A stretch of 10,100 bases of DNA from contig NYVY01000078.1 of the NCBI GenBank assembly GCA_002684875.1, positions 1-10,100 of the forward strand, read 5' to 3'. Position 1 is the stretch's first letter, and each line of letters starts with the position of its first letter. Source of the stretch: Pseudomonadota bacterium. GTDB lineage: Bacteria; Pseudomonadota; Gammaproteobacteria; Burkholderiales; Burkholderiaceae_A. Positions 1 to 7,555 of this stretch are shown here, one piece after another. The notes below the pieces were generated by a model that was not told the origin of the DNA, did not search any database, and saw only the letters and a program-made list of their open reading frames with translations. Made by a program: the position numbers and the translations under genes.

Positions 1-7
1 ATTGATT

Positions 8-2338
8 TTAAAAATTCAAGCCTGAATCCATATTTATTATTTGTAGTTTTGTATCAACTTTCTTCCCTCTCTGGCCCCGTTTGCCCAAGAAAGAAAATAA
101 CTTTTTCCTACTGAGTCTTATTGATTTTTTTATCCCTTTTTTTGTTTCGCATTGAAAACAAAGGCCATTGTTCCCTACAGTACCGGCAGATGATACTTCA
201 TCACCCTCTTTCAGGTTCATTAAGTTTATCCCTTTTCCACCCTTCAGTAATTCCTTAACGCTTTCGGAACCAATAATGTTTAAATAACCAAATTTACTTA
301 GAATTGCCAAACCTTGTTCACACTCTTCAAGCGGGATTAATCCGATTGGTTCATCACCTTTATCTAAGTTCAAAAACCTTTTTCCTGCTTTATTTCTAGA
401 TAAAACATTTTTAATAGTTGTTCGAAGACCCTTCCCTTGTGACGTAACAATAGCAAATCGCTGGTTATCTTTTCCAATCAGAAATGAATGGAATCTTTCG
501 TTTTTTTTTGGTTCAACAAGAGAACTAAATGGAACCTCTTGGACCTTTGAATCAAAAACATCAAAAAGTTGCATAGAATAAACCCTTCCGAGAGTAGACA
601 CTACAACGATATGTTCCATATTAGAAGACCTAAAAAAAATTTTTAAGTAATCCCCAGAACGAAATTGAATATTTTGTGGATCAAAAATATGGCCAGGCTT
701 CATATAGACCCATCCATTATGAGAAACCATTATCGTTAATAATTCTTCTGTTAATTCTGAAACAAATTTTACTTCCTTAGACTCTTTAATAATTGTTCTT
801 CTATCATCCCCATACTCTTTTTTTATCAGTAAAAGTTCTTTTTCAATTTGCCTTTCAATAGTTTTTTTATTTCGTACGATTGCCTTAAGGCTCTTCTCAA
901 CTTTTTTCTTTTCATCTATTTCATTCCTAATTACTTCCAATTCTAATTTTGCAAGCTGCTTCAGACGTAACTCTAATATATCTCGTACCTGATCTTCATC
1001 AAGCGCGAACTCTTTCATAAGATTTTTTCTTGGATCGTTATATTTCCTAATTATTTGAATTACTCTATCTATGGACCCAAGTACCTTAAATCTACCCAGT
1101 AAAAGATGAAGTCTTTGTTGAATAATACTTAGCTTGTACAGAGTACGGAGTTTAACGGTCTTTTGCCTGAATTCAAACCAGTCGTTGAGAACGTTTTTTA
1201 AGGACATCTGATCAGGCTTTCCATCTAAACCTAAAAGAATTAAATTTAACGATACAGAGGACCGTAATGAAGTTTTGGCTAATAATAAATGAACAAAAAC
1301 TTCCTTGTCTACTTTTGAATTTTTCGGCTCAAACACCAACCTTACATCGCAGTTTTTATCGGATTCATCTCTAACTGTTGCTAAGACATTAAGCATTTCT
1401 GTTTTCTGCCTGCTTTGCTCTAAAGTCAAACTTTTTTTATTATTTTTAATCTTTGGTGACGTGATGTCATCAACTTCTTCCAAAATTTTTTGAACAGACA
1501 CCCCGTGGGGCAACTCAAAAAAAACTAGTTGCCATTGTCCTCTCTGTAAAGCCTCAATTTCCCATCTCCCTTGAACCTTAAAAGTTCCCTTCCCATTTGC
1601 ATATATAGCCTCTAAATCTGACTTGGGATTAATTATTTGTCCTCCACCAGGAAAATCAGGTCCTGAAATAATATTTAACAACCCTGAATTACTAATCGCC
1701 TTGTTTTTTATTAGTTCTAAAATTCCGTTGCAAATATCAGTAAGATTATGGGGAGGAATCTCTGTTGATAATCCAACCGCTATTCCCGATGCCCCATTTA
1801 GAAGACACAAAGGCAATCTAGCAGGTAATTCTTCTGGCTCGATAAAAGAACCGTCGTAATTCGGAAAAAATTGTACGGTACCCATATCAATTTCATCTAT
1901 AAGAAGTTCTGCAAACCCTGTAAGTCTTGCCTCTGTATAACGCATGGCAGCCGCACTATCACCATCTCTTGAACCAAAATTTCCTTGTCCATCTACTAAT
2001 GGGTAGCGCATAACAAATTCTTGAGACATTCTTACCATTGCATCATATGCTGACTGATCCCCGTGGGGATGGTATTTTCCCAACACGTCACCAACCACTC
2101 TCGCAGATTTTACTGGCTTTGATGTTTTCTTCAGGGACATTTCCTTCATTGAATAAAGTAAACGTCTTTGTACTGGTTTTAGACCATCCGACAACTTAGG
2201 AATTGCCCGTCCATGAACAACCGATAAGGCATAGTCCAAATATGCTTGTTCTGTAAATTTTGCTAGAGGAATAGCGTCTTTATTTTGCTTTATTTTTTCA
2301 AATTGAAAACTCAAGTTTCTTTCAGTTTTTTTTTTCAT
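8..2338 (-). CDS. parC: DNA topoisomerase IV subunit A
   Basis: This is the breakage-reunion subunit of topoisomerase IV, which decatenates daughter chromosomes and relaxes supercoils together with ParE. From the ATG at 2338 it has 776 residues. The N-terminal winged-helix/tower core has [10 protein letters not shown] at about residues 90-99 and [11 protein letters not shown] with the catalytic Arg133-Tyr134. NYDGS, LPARLP and NGASGIAVG follow. A charged coiled-coil stretch runs over about residues 395-505. A beta-pinwheel C-terminal domain starts near residue 526 and contains a GGKGINLM blade and a KRGQRGKK tail, as in betaproteobacterial ParC. The divergent gyrase-type box distinguishes it from GyrA, as does the ParE-type partner. 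An in-frame TTG at 2350 would overlap parE by 11 bp. The ATG is preferred because it sits one base after the parE stop, which suggests translational coupling; there is no clear Shine-Dalgarno. The ATG is followed by a run of ten A's. The position of the quinolone-contact serine (E. coli Ser80) is Gln95. Confidence 0.97.
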   Translation of the reverse strand: MKKKTERNLSFQFEKIKQNKDAIPLAKFTEQAYLDYALSVVHGRAIPKLSDGLKPVQRRLLYSMKEMSLKKTSKPVKSARVVGDVLGKYHPHGDQSAYDAMVRMSQEFVMRYPLVDGQGNFGSRDGDSAAAMRYTEARLTGFAELLIDEIDMGTVQFFPNYDGSFIEPEELPARLPLCLLNGASGIAVGLSTEIPPHNLTDICNGILELIKNKAISNSGLLNIISGPDFPGGGQIINPKSDLEAIYANGKGTFKVQGRWEIEALQRGQWQLVFFELPHGVSVQKILEEVDDITSPKIKNNKKSLTLEQSRQKTEMLNVLATVRDESDKNCDVRLVFEPKNSKVDKEVFVHLLLAKTSLRSSVSLNLILLGLDGKPDQMSLKNVLNDWFEFRQKTVKLRTLYKLSIIQQRLHLLLGRFKVLGSIDRVIQIIRKYNDPRKNLMKEFALDEDQVRDILELRLKQLAKLELEVIRNEIDEKKKVEKSLKAIVRNKKTIERQIEKELLLIKKEYGDDRRTIIKESKEVKFVSELTEELLTIMVSHNGWVYMKPGHIFDPQNIQFRSGDYLKIFFRSSNMEHIVVVSTLGRVYSMQLFDVFDSKVQEVPFSSLVEPKKNERFHSFLIGKDNQRFAIVTSQGKGLRTTIKNVLSRNKAGKRFLNLDKGDEPIGLIPLEECEQGLAILSKFGYLNIIGSESVKELLKGGKGINLMNLKEGDEVSSAGTVGNNGLCFQCETKKGIKKSIRLSRKKLFSFLGKRGQRGKKVDTKLQIINMDSGLNF

Positions 2339-2339
2339 A

Positions 2340-4298
2340 TTAAATATCAATTTCTGCTTGATTACCTTTTAATTGCATCCACTTTCTTCTTGCAGGTGCT
2401 TCGCTTTTAGACATTAGAAGATTCATAACTTTATTTGTAGTTTTTACAGACCCATCATCAACAAATATGTTAGTCAGCCTTCTATTTTTTGGACTTAGCG
2501 TTGTTTCCCATAACTGGCTTGCGCTCATCTCCCCTAAACCTTTAAACCGAGAAATTCTAAAAACATTGTCTGGGACTTTCTTTTTTAAAAACATTTTCTT
2601 TTTTTCCTGTAGCTCATAATCATCAAGAATATATACCTTCTCTCCAAATTCCTTGCGATATTTACCCTCAAAATCAATTCTATAAAGTGGCGGTCTTGCA
2701 ACAAACAGTCTTCCTTCCTTCACCAAGCCAGGGAAGTGCTTCAAAAAAAGAGTCACCAATAACACTTGTATATGAGCACCATCAACATCCGCGTCAGCAA
2801 GGATGCAAATCTTCCCATACCTCAGGCTTGAATCGTCGTATTGATCAACGCTATCGTGTGCTTGAATACCAATTGCGGTTGCAATATTATTTACTTCTGC
2901 GTTGGACAATAATTTTACCTTATCTATTTCCCAACTGTTTAAAATCTTACCTCTCAACGGAAGTATAGCTTGAAAAACCTTGTTCCTTCCCATCTTTGCA
3001 GAACCTCCAGCAGAGTCACCCTCAACTAAAAAAACCTCGTTTTCTAATATATTTGTTGACTGACAGTCAGTTAGCTTTCCTGGCAAAACAGCAACATTCG
3101 AAATACGCTTTTTTTCGCTTAACTTTTGGTTTCTCTGCCTCTCCTGAGCACAGGTAATTACAAATTCACAAATTTTTCTTGCATCCTTAACGTTATTATA
3201 AAGCCAAAGCTCATATGCGTCTTTAACCAGCGAAGAAATAAGCTTTTGCGTTTCACGATTTGAAAGTCTTTCCTTCGTTTGCCCTTGAAATTGAGGATCG
3301 AAAATTTTACATGAAATAAAGAAGCATGCTTTTTGAAAAACATCATCGGATATTAGCTTTACACCTTTTAAAAAAAGATTCTGTTTGTCCGCAAATCCCT
3401 TAATTGCCGAAAAAACGCCCTCTTTAAAACCCGAAACATGCGTACCTGCTCCTGTCGTAGGAATCAGATTGACAAAAGATTCTTGAAAAATTTTTTTATC
3501 ATCAAGAAATGCAAAAAACACTAATAAACCTTCTCCCTTTTTAAAGCCTGCTTTAGTGTCAACATACTTTTCAAAATGCCAAACTGGGACTATTAAATTT
3601 GTTTTTTCAACTCTTGAGTTAAAATATTCCTTTGCTCCATCGGGAAAACACCACCTATTAATAAGTTCCTTCTTTTCATCAAACAAATCGAAAGTAACAC
3701 CGGGTAATAGGATAGCTTTGCTTAACAGCGATCGTTCAAGTAATTTTAGTGGGATGTTTGATTCGTCGAAATAACTCGAATTTGGCCAAGCCCGAATTTT
3801 TGTTCCTGTTCTTTTTGTTTTTTTTAAACGAGTTAACTTTCCTTGAACAACTCCGTTTTTGAATGTAATGTTCCACTCATATCCATCCCTAAAAACAGAA
3901 ACGTCCATTTTTTCTGAAAGGGCATTCGTAACAGATACGCCTACTCCATGAAGTCCTCCCGAAAAATTATAGCTCGAATTCATTGTTTTATTGAATTTTC
4001 CACCTGCATGTAGCCTAGTAAAAACGAGCTCAACCGTCGGAATATTTTCTACTGGGTGTATACCAATAGGAATACCTCTTCCATTATCCTGAACAGAAAA
4101 ACTCCCATCCTCAAAACACTGAATTGAAACTACATCCGCATTACCAGAGATAGCCTCATCTGCACTATTGTCTATTATCTCTTGAAGAATATGAAGTGGG
4201 TTTTCTGTCTTTGTATACATCCCTGGACGTTGCTTAACTGGTTCTAAACCCTTTAATACAGAAATTGATGCCTCATCGTAAACTTTCTTTTTTTTCAC
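2340..4298 (-). CDS. parE: DNA topoisomerase IV subunit B
   Basis: This is the ATPase subunit of topoisomerase IV, 652 residues against 630 in E. coli ParE. The GHKL ATPase domain shows catalytic Glu40 and Mg-binding Asn44 ([11 protein letters not shown]), DNGRGIP at 71-77 and GGLHGVG at 114-120. The QTK loop has Lys342. The Toprim metal centre is Glu426 (VEGDSAGG) with Asp502, Asp504 and Asp506 (DADVDGAH). RFKGLGEM lies at about 584-591, and the C-terminus resembles E. coli ParE (R-K-W, then KGNQAEIDI against KGDMAEIEV). The absence of the large GyrB insertion and the presence of parC directly downstream identify it as ParE. The start is GTG at 4298. It has a strong GGAGGT ribosome site six bases upstream, and the following [20 protein letters not shown] is the normal ParE beginning. 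The stop TAA is one base from the parC ATG. No convincing promoter was seen in the 89 bp after rraA. Confidence 0.97.
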   Translation of the reverse strand: MKKKKVYDEASISVLKGLEPVKQRPGMYTKTENPLHILQEIIDNSADEAISGNADVVSIQCFEDGSFSVQDNGRGIPIGIHPVENIPTVELVFTRLHAGGKFNKTMNSSYNFSGGLHGVGVSVTNALSEKMDVSVFRDGYEWNITFKNGVVQGKLTRLKKTKRTGTKIRAWPNSSYFDESNIPLKLLERSLLSKAILLPGVTFDLFDEKKELINRWCFPDGAKEYFNSRVEKTNLIVPVWHFEKYVDTKAGFKKGEGLLVFFAFLDDKKIFQESFVNLIPTTGAGTHVSGFKEGVFSAIKGFADKQNLFLKGVKLISDDVFQKACFFISCKIFDPQFQGQTKERLSNRETQKLISSLVKDAYELWLYNNVKDARKICEFVITCAQERQRNQKLSEKKRISNVAVLPGKLTDCQSTNILENEVFLVEGDSAGGSAKMGRNKVFQAILPLRGKILNSWEIDKVKLLSNAEVNNIATAIGIQAHDSVDQYDDSSLRYGKICILADADVDGAHIQVLLVTLFLKHFPGLVKEGRLFVARPPLYRIDFEGKYRKEFGEKVYILDDYELQEKKKMFLKKKVPDNVFRISRFKGLGEMSASQLWETTLSPKNRRLTNIFVDDGSVKTTNKVMNLLMSKSEAPARRKWMQLKGNQAEIDI

Positions 4299-4304
4299 TT
4301 AAAT

Positions 4305-4310
4305 ACCTCC
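4305..4310 (-). promoter_or_regulatory. Shine-Dalgarno site of parE
   Basis: GGAGGT is read on the minus strand, with a six-base spacer to the GTG at 4298. It decides the non-ATG start of parE and is one of the two strongest ribosome sites in the window. Confidence 0.8.
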
Positions 4311-4387
4311 AAAAAAATAATCTAGCAAAACCATTAGTGAATTATTAAAGCAGCGAGTTTGATAGATAGAATTTTCTAAAAAAAACC

Positions 4388-4879
4388 TTAGTAAAGCTTT
4401 TTCTTTGATATGATTACTCCGTCCTCATCAGCAGCGCAATAATCACCTGAACTTATTAATACATTTTCTATATAAATATTTTCGTTAATGCTCCCAGAGT
4501 TTTTTTTTATACTTTTCCTAGGACAAGTCCCAAGAGCCCAAACACCCACATCTAAAACTGAGAGTTCCGCAACATCTCGGATACAACCAAAAACTATTAC
4601 CCCCTGCCAACTGTTTTTTTCAGCTACCTGTCCTAAATCACCTCCCATTAGAGCAAATCGGCGACTGCCTCCTCCGTCTATTAACAAGATACGTCCGTCT
4701 CCTTTTGATCCTAATGTCTTTCTAACCATTGAGTTATCTTCCAGTGCTTTTATAGTGGTTACTTCACCAGCAATCTGTCTTTTTTTTCCATACATGTTAA
4801 ATTGAAGTGGCAATAACTGCAGAGACCCAGTGATAAGGTCTTCCTCATACTCATCGCACAAATCAGTCGTAAGTTTCAT
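4388..4879 (-). CDS. rraA: RraA family protein (RNase E regulator / HMG-CHA aldolase-like)
   Basis: This 163-residue protein aligns along its length with E. coli RraA, from MKLTTDLCDEYEED at the start to GDYCAADEDGVIIS near the end. RraA binds RNase E and dampens mRNA decay. Relatives with a complete metal site are class II pyruvate aldolases or oxaloacetate decarboxylases. Here the motif G-X20-R-D-X2-E is intact, with G in MGGDLG and R-D-V-A-E in GCIRDVAEL. As I recall it, the E. coli sequence has Gln after the Arg. Aldolase or decarboxylase activity is therefore plausible alongside, or instead of, RNase E regulation. An upstream in-frame start at 4909 would add ten residues. The ATG at 4879 is preferred because it matches the family N-terminus and has AAGGA six bases upstream. 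The gene lies 89 bp before parE on the same strand and is divergent from the thioesterase gene. The family call is firm and the molecular role is uncertain. Confidence 0.93.
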   Translation of the reverse strand: MKLTTDLCDEYEEDLITGSLQLLPLQFNMYGKKRQIAGEVTTIKALEDNSMVRKTLGSKGDGRILLIDGGGSRRFALMGGDLGQVAEKNSWQGVIVFGCIRDVAELSVLDVGVWALGTCPRKSIKKNSGSINENIYIENVLISSGDYCAADEDGVIISKKKLY

Positions 4880-4885
4880 TTTTTT

Positions 4886-4890
4886 TCCTT
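4886..4890 (-). promoter_or_regulatory. Shine-Dalgarno site of rraA
   Basis: AAGGA is read on the minus strand, six bases before the ATG at 4879. It supports that start over the in-frame start at 4909. Confidence 0.6.
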
Positions 4891-4932
4891 CATATATTAA
4901 CGATGACATATTTAAGGTTACAATAACAAGTT

Positions 4933-5472
4933 ATGAATTTAAATCTCTGGGGCAGATTAGTTTACACTTTGGTTGCAAACCATTGGAGAAGTAATCTATC
5001 ATTCACTGACGTTTGTGTTACTCCGTTTAGAGTTTTGCCGAGTGACTTAGACCTTAATTTTCATATGAACAATGCTCGCTATTTTGCCTGGATGGATATC
5101 GGTAGATTAGATCTAATGCGGAGAAGCAGGATGTTAAAGGTCTTGAAGGAAAATGGCTGGTTCCCAGTTGTAGCTGATGAAAAAATAAGCTTTGGAAGGT
5201 CACTAGACCTTTTTGATGCGGTAAGCTTAGAGACTCATCTTCATGGTTGGGATGACAAGTATTTTTATATTCAACAACAATTTAAAAAAAATGACGAAAT
5301 ATATGCGGGCGGAATTGTTAAATCAAGAATTCTAAGCAAAACAGATGGGCCTCTTAAAACAGAAACTGTAATGAGAGAAATAGGTTTTACAAATGAAACC
5401 GAAAATCTTCATGATTGGTTACAGACGTGGAAAAAATCAAGGCTTTGTTTATTAGGAAGAAAAAATAAATAA
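4933..5472 (+). CDS. acyl-CoA thioesterase-like hotdog protein (4HBT_2/THEM6 type)
   Basis: This 179-residue protein has the hallmarks of the 4HBT_2 (PF13279) hotdog-fold group. The segment FRVLPSDLDLNFHMNNARYF lies at about residues 32-51 and carries the D-x-N-x-HMNN-x-x-Y active-site signature (Asp40, Asn42, His44, Asn46, Asn47). WMDIGRLDLMRRS follows. A Gly-Trp-Asp-Asp-Lys strand at about 105-109 matches the GWDEKW seen in relatives. Members hydrolyse acyl thioesters, but the substrate of this subgroup is not established. The N-terminus (MNLNLWGRLVYTLVANHWR) is amphipathic and hydrophobic, as is usual for the group, so peripheral membrane contact is possible. It is the only plus-strand gene here. 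It is divergent from rraA with 53 bp between the start codons and convergent with the gene ending at 5483, with only 10 bp between the stops. Its ribosome site is weak: the nearest AAGG is 15 bases upstream. The start rests on the family N-terminus. Confidence 0.86.
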   Translation: MNLNLWGRLVYTLVANHWRSNLSFTDVCVTPFRVLPSDLDLNFHMNNARYFAWMDIGRLDLMRRSRMLKVLKENGWFPVVADEKISFGRSLDLFDAVSLETHLHGWDDKYFYIQQQFKKNDEIYAGGIVKSRILSKTDGPLKTETVMREIGFTNETENLHDWLQTWKKSRLCLLGRKNK

Positions 5473-5482
5473 GAGACCCTTA

Positions 5483-5872
5483 CTATTGCTGTGCAGGTTC
5501 AACCAGAGCGGTTTCTTGGCCCAAAGTTGGTGGCTCAAAGTATTTTATAAAAGTTGCTCTATAAAAACCACCTTTGATCATCATAATTGAATTTGCACCT
5601 CTATCACACAATTCGGGCCCAAAAAATTTGAAACTATATGGAGGCCTTGGCATATAACCAGAGACGTAAACAACGGCTAAAGGCACCTCGTTTTGCAAAA
5701 CAACTAACTTGTCGGAATCAACGCCGTCAAACTTTACTCCCTTGTTTGGAACACAAGTAGTAGGAATACCATCTTCGGCTGAAACATTATTAATAAGATA
5801 AAAGCCAATTAATATAAACAAAATGCCTGCAACTGTAGGTCCAAAAAAAATTCTTTGAAAAATATCTTTCAC
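5483..5872 (-). CDS. small membrane-anchored protein of unknown function
   Basis: I do not recognise this 129-residue protein. A hydrophobic segment at about residues 11-29, after a short charged N-terminus (MKDIFQR), acts as a signal anchor or a cleavable signal; a VSA-ED site near residue 32 would fit signal peptidase I. The rest would be periplasmic. It is polar and contains a possible disulfide pair (Cys40 and Cys89), a Pro-rich PRPP turn and a GGFYRATFIKYF strand. Nothing catalytic is visible. The start is GTG at 5872, with a perfect AGGAGG five bases upstream, which makes this a convincing real gene despite its size. It lies 42 bp after the end of the aminopeptidase reading frame on the same strand, so cotranscription is likely. 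It converges with the thioesterase gene with almost no space and no visible terminator. Family assignment would need a profile search. Confidence 0.78.
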   Translation of the reverse strand: MKDIFQRIFFGPTVAGILFILIGFYLINNVSAEDGIPTTCVPNKGVKFDGVDSDKLVVLQNEVPLAVVYVSGYMPRPPYSFKFFGPELCDRGANSIMMIKGGFYRATFIKYFEPPTLGQETALVEPAQQ

Positions 5873-5877
5873 AATAA

Positions 5878-5883
5878 CCTCCT
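5878..5883 (-). promoter_or_regulatory. Shine-Dalgarno site of the 129-residue protein
   Basis: AGGAGG is read on the minus strand, five bases before the GTG at 5872. It is the best ribosome site in the window and fixes the GTG start. It overlaps a small palindrome, CCTATAATAGG, at 5881-5891. Confidence 0.75.
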
Positions 5884-5914
5884 ATAATAGGTATCGTCAC
5901 TTAAATAGGAAGTT

Positions 5915-6289
5915 TTATTCTTTTTTTAAAATATTTTTAATTAAAAAATCACGATCTTCTTTTTTCTTTTTCCCAATCTTTTTTATATAAATGAAAAATT
6001 TTTTCCAATTAGAATTGAATTTATAGAAAATTAATTCAAAAAAAGGAACATAATCATTATAAAGAGTGAAACCTGCGAGCCAGGCCAAATTTATGCTATC
6101 GATCCATGTAGACGATGTCTCACTAGAATACAAATTAACAAGTTTTTTTTTCATTTCAAAAAAAATTTTATTTTTCTTTTGTAAAAAATTATCATCAATC
6201 GTTTTCTTGCGAAATAAAATTTCTAACTGGTTTTTAGTCTTTTGGAGAATCTCGTTTCTTTTATCCTGTTTGCTTTTTTTTTTAAATAA
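5915..6289 (-). pseudogene. C-terminal part of the aminopeptidase, displaced to the -1 frame
   Basis: This reading frame is open from just after a TGA at 6290-6292 to the TAA at 5915. It carries what looks like the missing C-terminal third of the PF10023 aminopeptidase encoded immediately upstream. After a Lys-rich helical stretch it reads IDSINLAWLAGFTLYNDYVPFFELI, then NWKKFFIYIKKI. This corresponds to the family's conserved N-N-A-x-L ... Y-x-x-x-V-P-x-F ... F-Y-x-x-V ending. The only ATG in the frame is at 6154, which would give a 79-residue peptide with no Shine-Dalgarno, so an independent gene is unlikely. The frame overlaps the upstream one at 6223-6289, and that overlap holds the A10 tract. 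One extra A there joins the two into a 354-residue protein, about the usual family length. Whether the join happens in the cell cannot be told from the sequence. Confidence 0.8.
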
Positions 6290-6978
6290 TCATGAAATTC
6301 ATCATCATCCTTCGATTTTTCGTACCAAGCTTTTACCCCTTTTTCTTCAATAAAGGTTGCAAGTGACTCGTTAAAAACAGTGTCATTTTTTACAAAAACT
6401 TTTTGATGACTCATTTCATGAATGATTAAACGAACAAGCGATGCTTCGTCATTCCAGATGAAGGTATTTAAAACAGGATCTCCTCCAAAAATATCACTCC
6501 ATCCCAGTGTAGAGTAGGCAGCAATTGGTATGATAGCAACCTCCCGATTTTTTGTTGTAACTAAAGAGTTTGAAAAAATTTCAGCTTTTTCTTTTTCGTA
6601 AAAACTCTTATATGAAAAACATCCAGCTATAAAATAACACCAATTATCAAGCTTTAGACTATTCTTTTTGACAGAAAGAACATTCCACACTACCGCCTCC
6701 CTTCCTAAATCAAAATAGGTCGAATAGCTTGATGTTTTTCTTAAACTAAGATTTTTTACTGCAAATGACTTAATTTCTTGAATTAATTCTAATCTCTTTT
6801 TTAAATCTGGATTAAAGCTATCATTTTTTTTTAGATCAGATATTGATTTTGCTTTTTTTAAGATGGAAAAATGATTTGTTAATAATGAATAATTTTGATT
6901 TATATTTGCACAAGAAAACAAAAGGCCTGAAACTAATATAACTAGAATATTTCTTAGTAATCTACTCAACGATCGCAT
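6223..6978 (-). CDS. predicted zinc aminopeptidase lipoprotein (PF10023/COG4324), N-terminal part as read
   Basis: As read without a frame change this gives 251 residues. A lipoprotein signal is clear: basic MRSLSRLLRN, a hydrophobic core, then the lipobox L-F-S-C with Cys23. The mature protein would be lipid-anchored outside the inner membrane. The PF10023 features are WCYFIAGCFSYKSF at about 113-126, AAYSTLGWSDIFGGDPVLNTF at about 153-173, the HExxH zinc motif H187-E188-M-S-H191, and FNESLATFIEEKGV at 202-215 with Glu204 as likely third zinc ligand. The family is annotated as predicted aminopeptidase; its substrate is unknown. The frame ends early with an off-family tail (residues 236-251) after a run of ten A's at 6274-6283, while the expected C-terminus continues in the -1 frame to 5915. 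The ATG is 20 bp after the peroxidase stop and has no clear Shine-Dalgarno, which suggests translational coupling. Confidence 0.9.
   Translation of the reverse strand: MRSLSRLLRNILVILVSGLLFSCANINQNYSLLTNHFSILKKAKSISDLKKNDSFNPDLKKRLELIQEIKSFAVKNLSLRKTSSYSTYFDLGREAVVWNVLSVKKNSLKLDNWCYFIAGCFSYKSFYEKEKAEIFSNSLVTTKNREVAIIPIAAYSTLGWSDIFGGDPVLNTFIWNDEASLVRLIIHEMSHQKVFVKNDTVFNESLATFIEEKGVKAWYEKSKDDDEFHDYLKKKANRIKETRFSKRLKTS
6274..6283 (-). other. A10 homopolymer at the aminopeptidase frame junction
   Basis: Ten consecutive A's on the coding strand are read TTA-AAA-AAA-AAA-GCA. One added A would give TTA-AAA-AAA-AAA-AGC-AAA-CAG and enter the downstream open frame. The tract fits RNA-polymerase slippage, ribosomal -1 slippage on A-AAA-AAA, a replication-variable tract, or a sequencing homopolymer error. 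Confidence 0.75.
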
Positions 6979-6997
6979 AGCTTAAGTACCATTATTT

Positions 6998-7474
6998 TTA
7001 GAAAAAGCAAACAAGATCTTTTCTAATTTCTAGAATTGGGGTTTGAGGAGCATATCTTTTAATACTCTCATGTTTGTTACTTATTAAGAACTTGGTAAAA
7101 TTCCATTTTATCGGTGTGGTACCTAAAAGTCCTGGAGCCCTACTCTTCAAATAAGTGAAAATCTTGTGCTCATTATTTCCATTAACATCGGTTTTTTTAA
7201 AAATTGGAAAAGTAACGTTAAAATTGATTTTACAAAAATGCTCGATTTCTTTGTGGTCCCCTGGTTCCTGAGAACCAAATTGATTACAAGGAAAACCTAA
7301 AACTACGAAGTTATTACCTTTAAAGTCTTCGTGTAGTTTTTGTAAATCAGCGTATTGAGGAGTGAAACCACAATTACTTGCTACATTAACAACTAATAAT
7401 ATCTTCCCTTCATAATCCTGTAAATTTTCATTTATACCATTTATTCTGAGAAGAGGAATGTCTGGAAAATTCAA
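6998..7474 (-). CDS. glutathione peroxidase family protein (thiol type)
   Basis: This 158-residue protein reduces hydroperoxides using a cysteine in place of selenocysteine. The three signature blocks are present: NVASNCGFTPQY with peroxidatic Cys35, LGFPCNQFGSQEPG with Gln69, and IKWNFTKFL with Trp124 and Asn125. Cys81 in the EIEHFCKINF helix sits where the resolving cysteine lies in thioredoxin-dependent family members, so thioredoxin is a more likely electron donor than glutathione. There is no signal peptide, so it is probably cytosolic. The start is TTG at 7474, supported by GAGGT just upstream and by alignment to the family N-terminus (DIPLLRINGINENLQDYEGK). No in-frame ATG is suitable. 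It lies 103 bp after the RTX gene and 20 bp before the aminopeptidase gene on the same strand. The intergenic DNA upstream holds a cluster of inverted repeats that could control it. Confidence 0.96.
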   Translation of the reverse strand: MNFPDIPLLRINGINENLQDYEGKILLVVNVASNCGFTPQYADLQKLHEDFKGNNFVVLGFPCNQFGSQEPGDHKEIEHFCKINFNVTFPIFKKTDVNGNNEHKIFTYLKSRAPGLLGTTPIKWNFTKFLISNKHESIKRYAPQTPILEIRKDLVCFF

Positions 7475-7478
7475 TATG

Positions 7479-7483
7479 ACCTC
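7479..7483 (-). promoter_or_regulatory. Shine-Dalgarno site of the glutathione peroxidase gene
   Basis: GAGGT is read on the minus strand, four bases before the TTG at 7474. It supports the TTG as initiator. Confidence 0.6.
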
Positions 7484-7490
7484 GCTATAT

Positions 7491-7507
7491 TTACAAAAGG
7501 TTTGTAA
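7491..7507. repeat. 17-bp inverted repeat TTACAAA-AGG-TTTGTAA
   Basis: Perfect seven-base arms surround a three-base centre, 16 bp upstream of the peroxidase start codon. It could be an operator or a small RNA hairpin. It matches no regulator box I know well. It abuts the larger palindrome at 7507-7526. Confidence 0.6.
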
Positions 7508-7526
7508 GAAAATTAATTAATTTTCT
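7507..7526. repeat. 20-bp perfect palindrome AGAAAATTAATTAATTTTCT
   Basis: This is a perfect 10+10 palindrome with no spacer, between the RTX gene and the peroxidase gene. Palindromes are easier to get by chance in AT-rich DNA, but a perfect 20-mer is still uncommon. Possible roles are a dimeric regulator site in the peroxidase promoter or part of the 3' end of the RTX transcript. It is not a classic GC-rich terminator. Confidence 0.6.
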
Positions 7527-7532
7527 GTTTGT

Positions 7533-7555
7533 TTAATCGATTTTTAAAAGATTAA
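7533..7555. repeat. inverted repeat TTAATC-N11-GATTAA
   Basis: Six-base arms surround an 11-base AT-only centre apart from one G, starting 23 bp after the RTX stop codon in the direction of transcription. It could be a weak 3'-end hairpin. It is the least significant of the three neighbouring inverted repeats. Confidence 0.35.

Noticed and set aside
2339..2350. TTG at 2350 as the parC start, adding four residues and overlapping parE
   Set aside because: The ATG at 2338 lies one base after the parE stop, and the added residues have no family support. Neither start has a good ribosome site.
4880..4909. Upstream in-frame start of rraA at 4909
   Set aside because: The ATG at 4879 has AAGGA at proper spacing and matches the RraA family N-terminus. 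The longer form would leave only 23 bp to the divergent gene.
4894..4923. Promoter-like TTGTAA-N18-TAATAT on the minus strand upstream of rraA
   Set aside because: The implied transcript start would fall inside the ribosome site about 8 bases before the ATG. Such matches are common in AT-rich DNA.
5915..6154. Independent 79-residue gene starting at the ATG at 6154
   Set aside because: It has no ribosome site, and its sequence matches the end of the PF10023 family. It is better read as the displaced C-terminus of the upstream gene.
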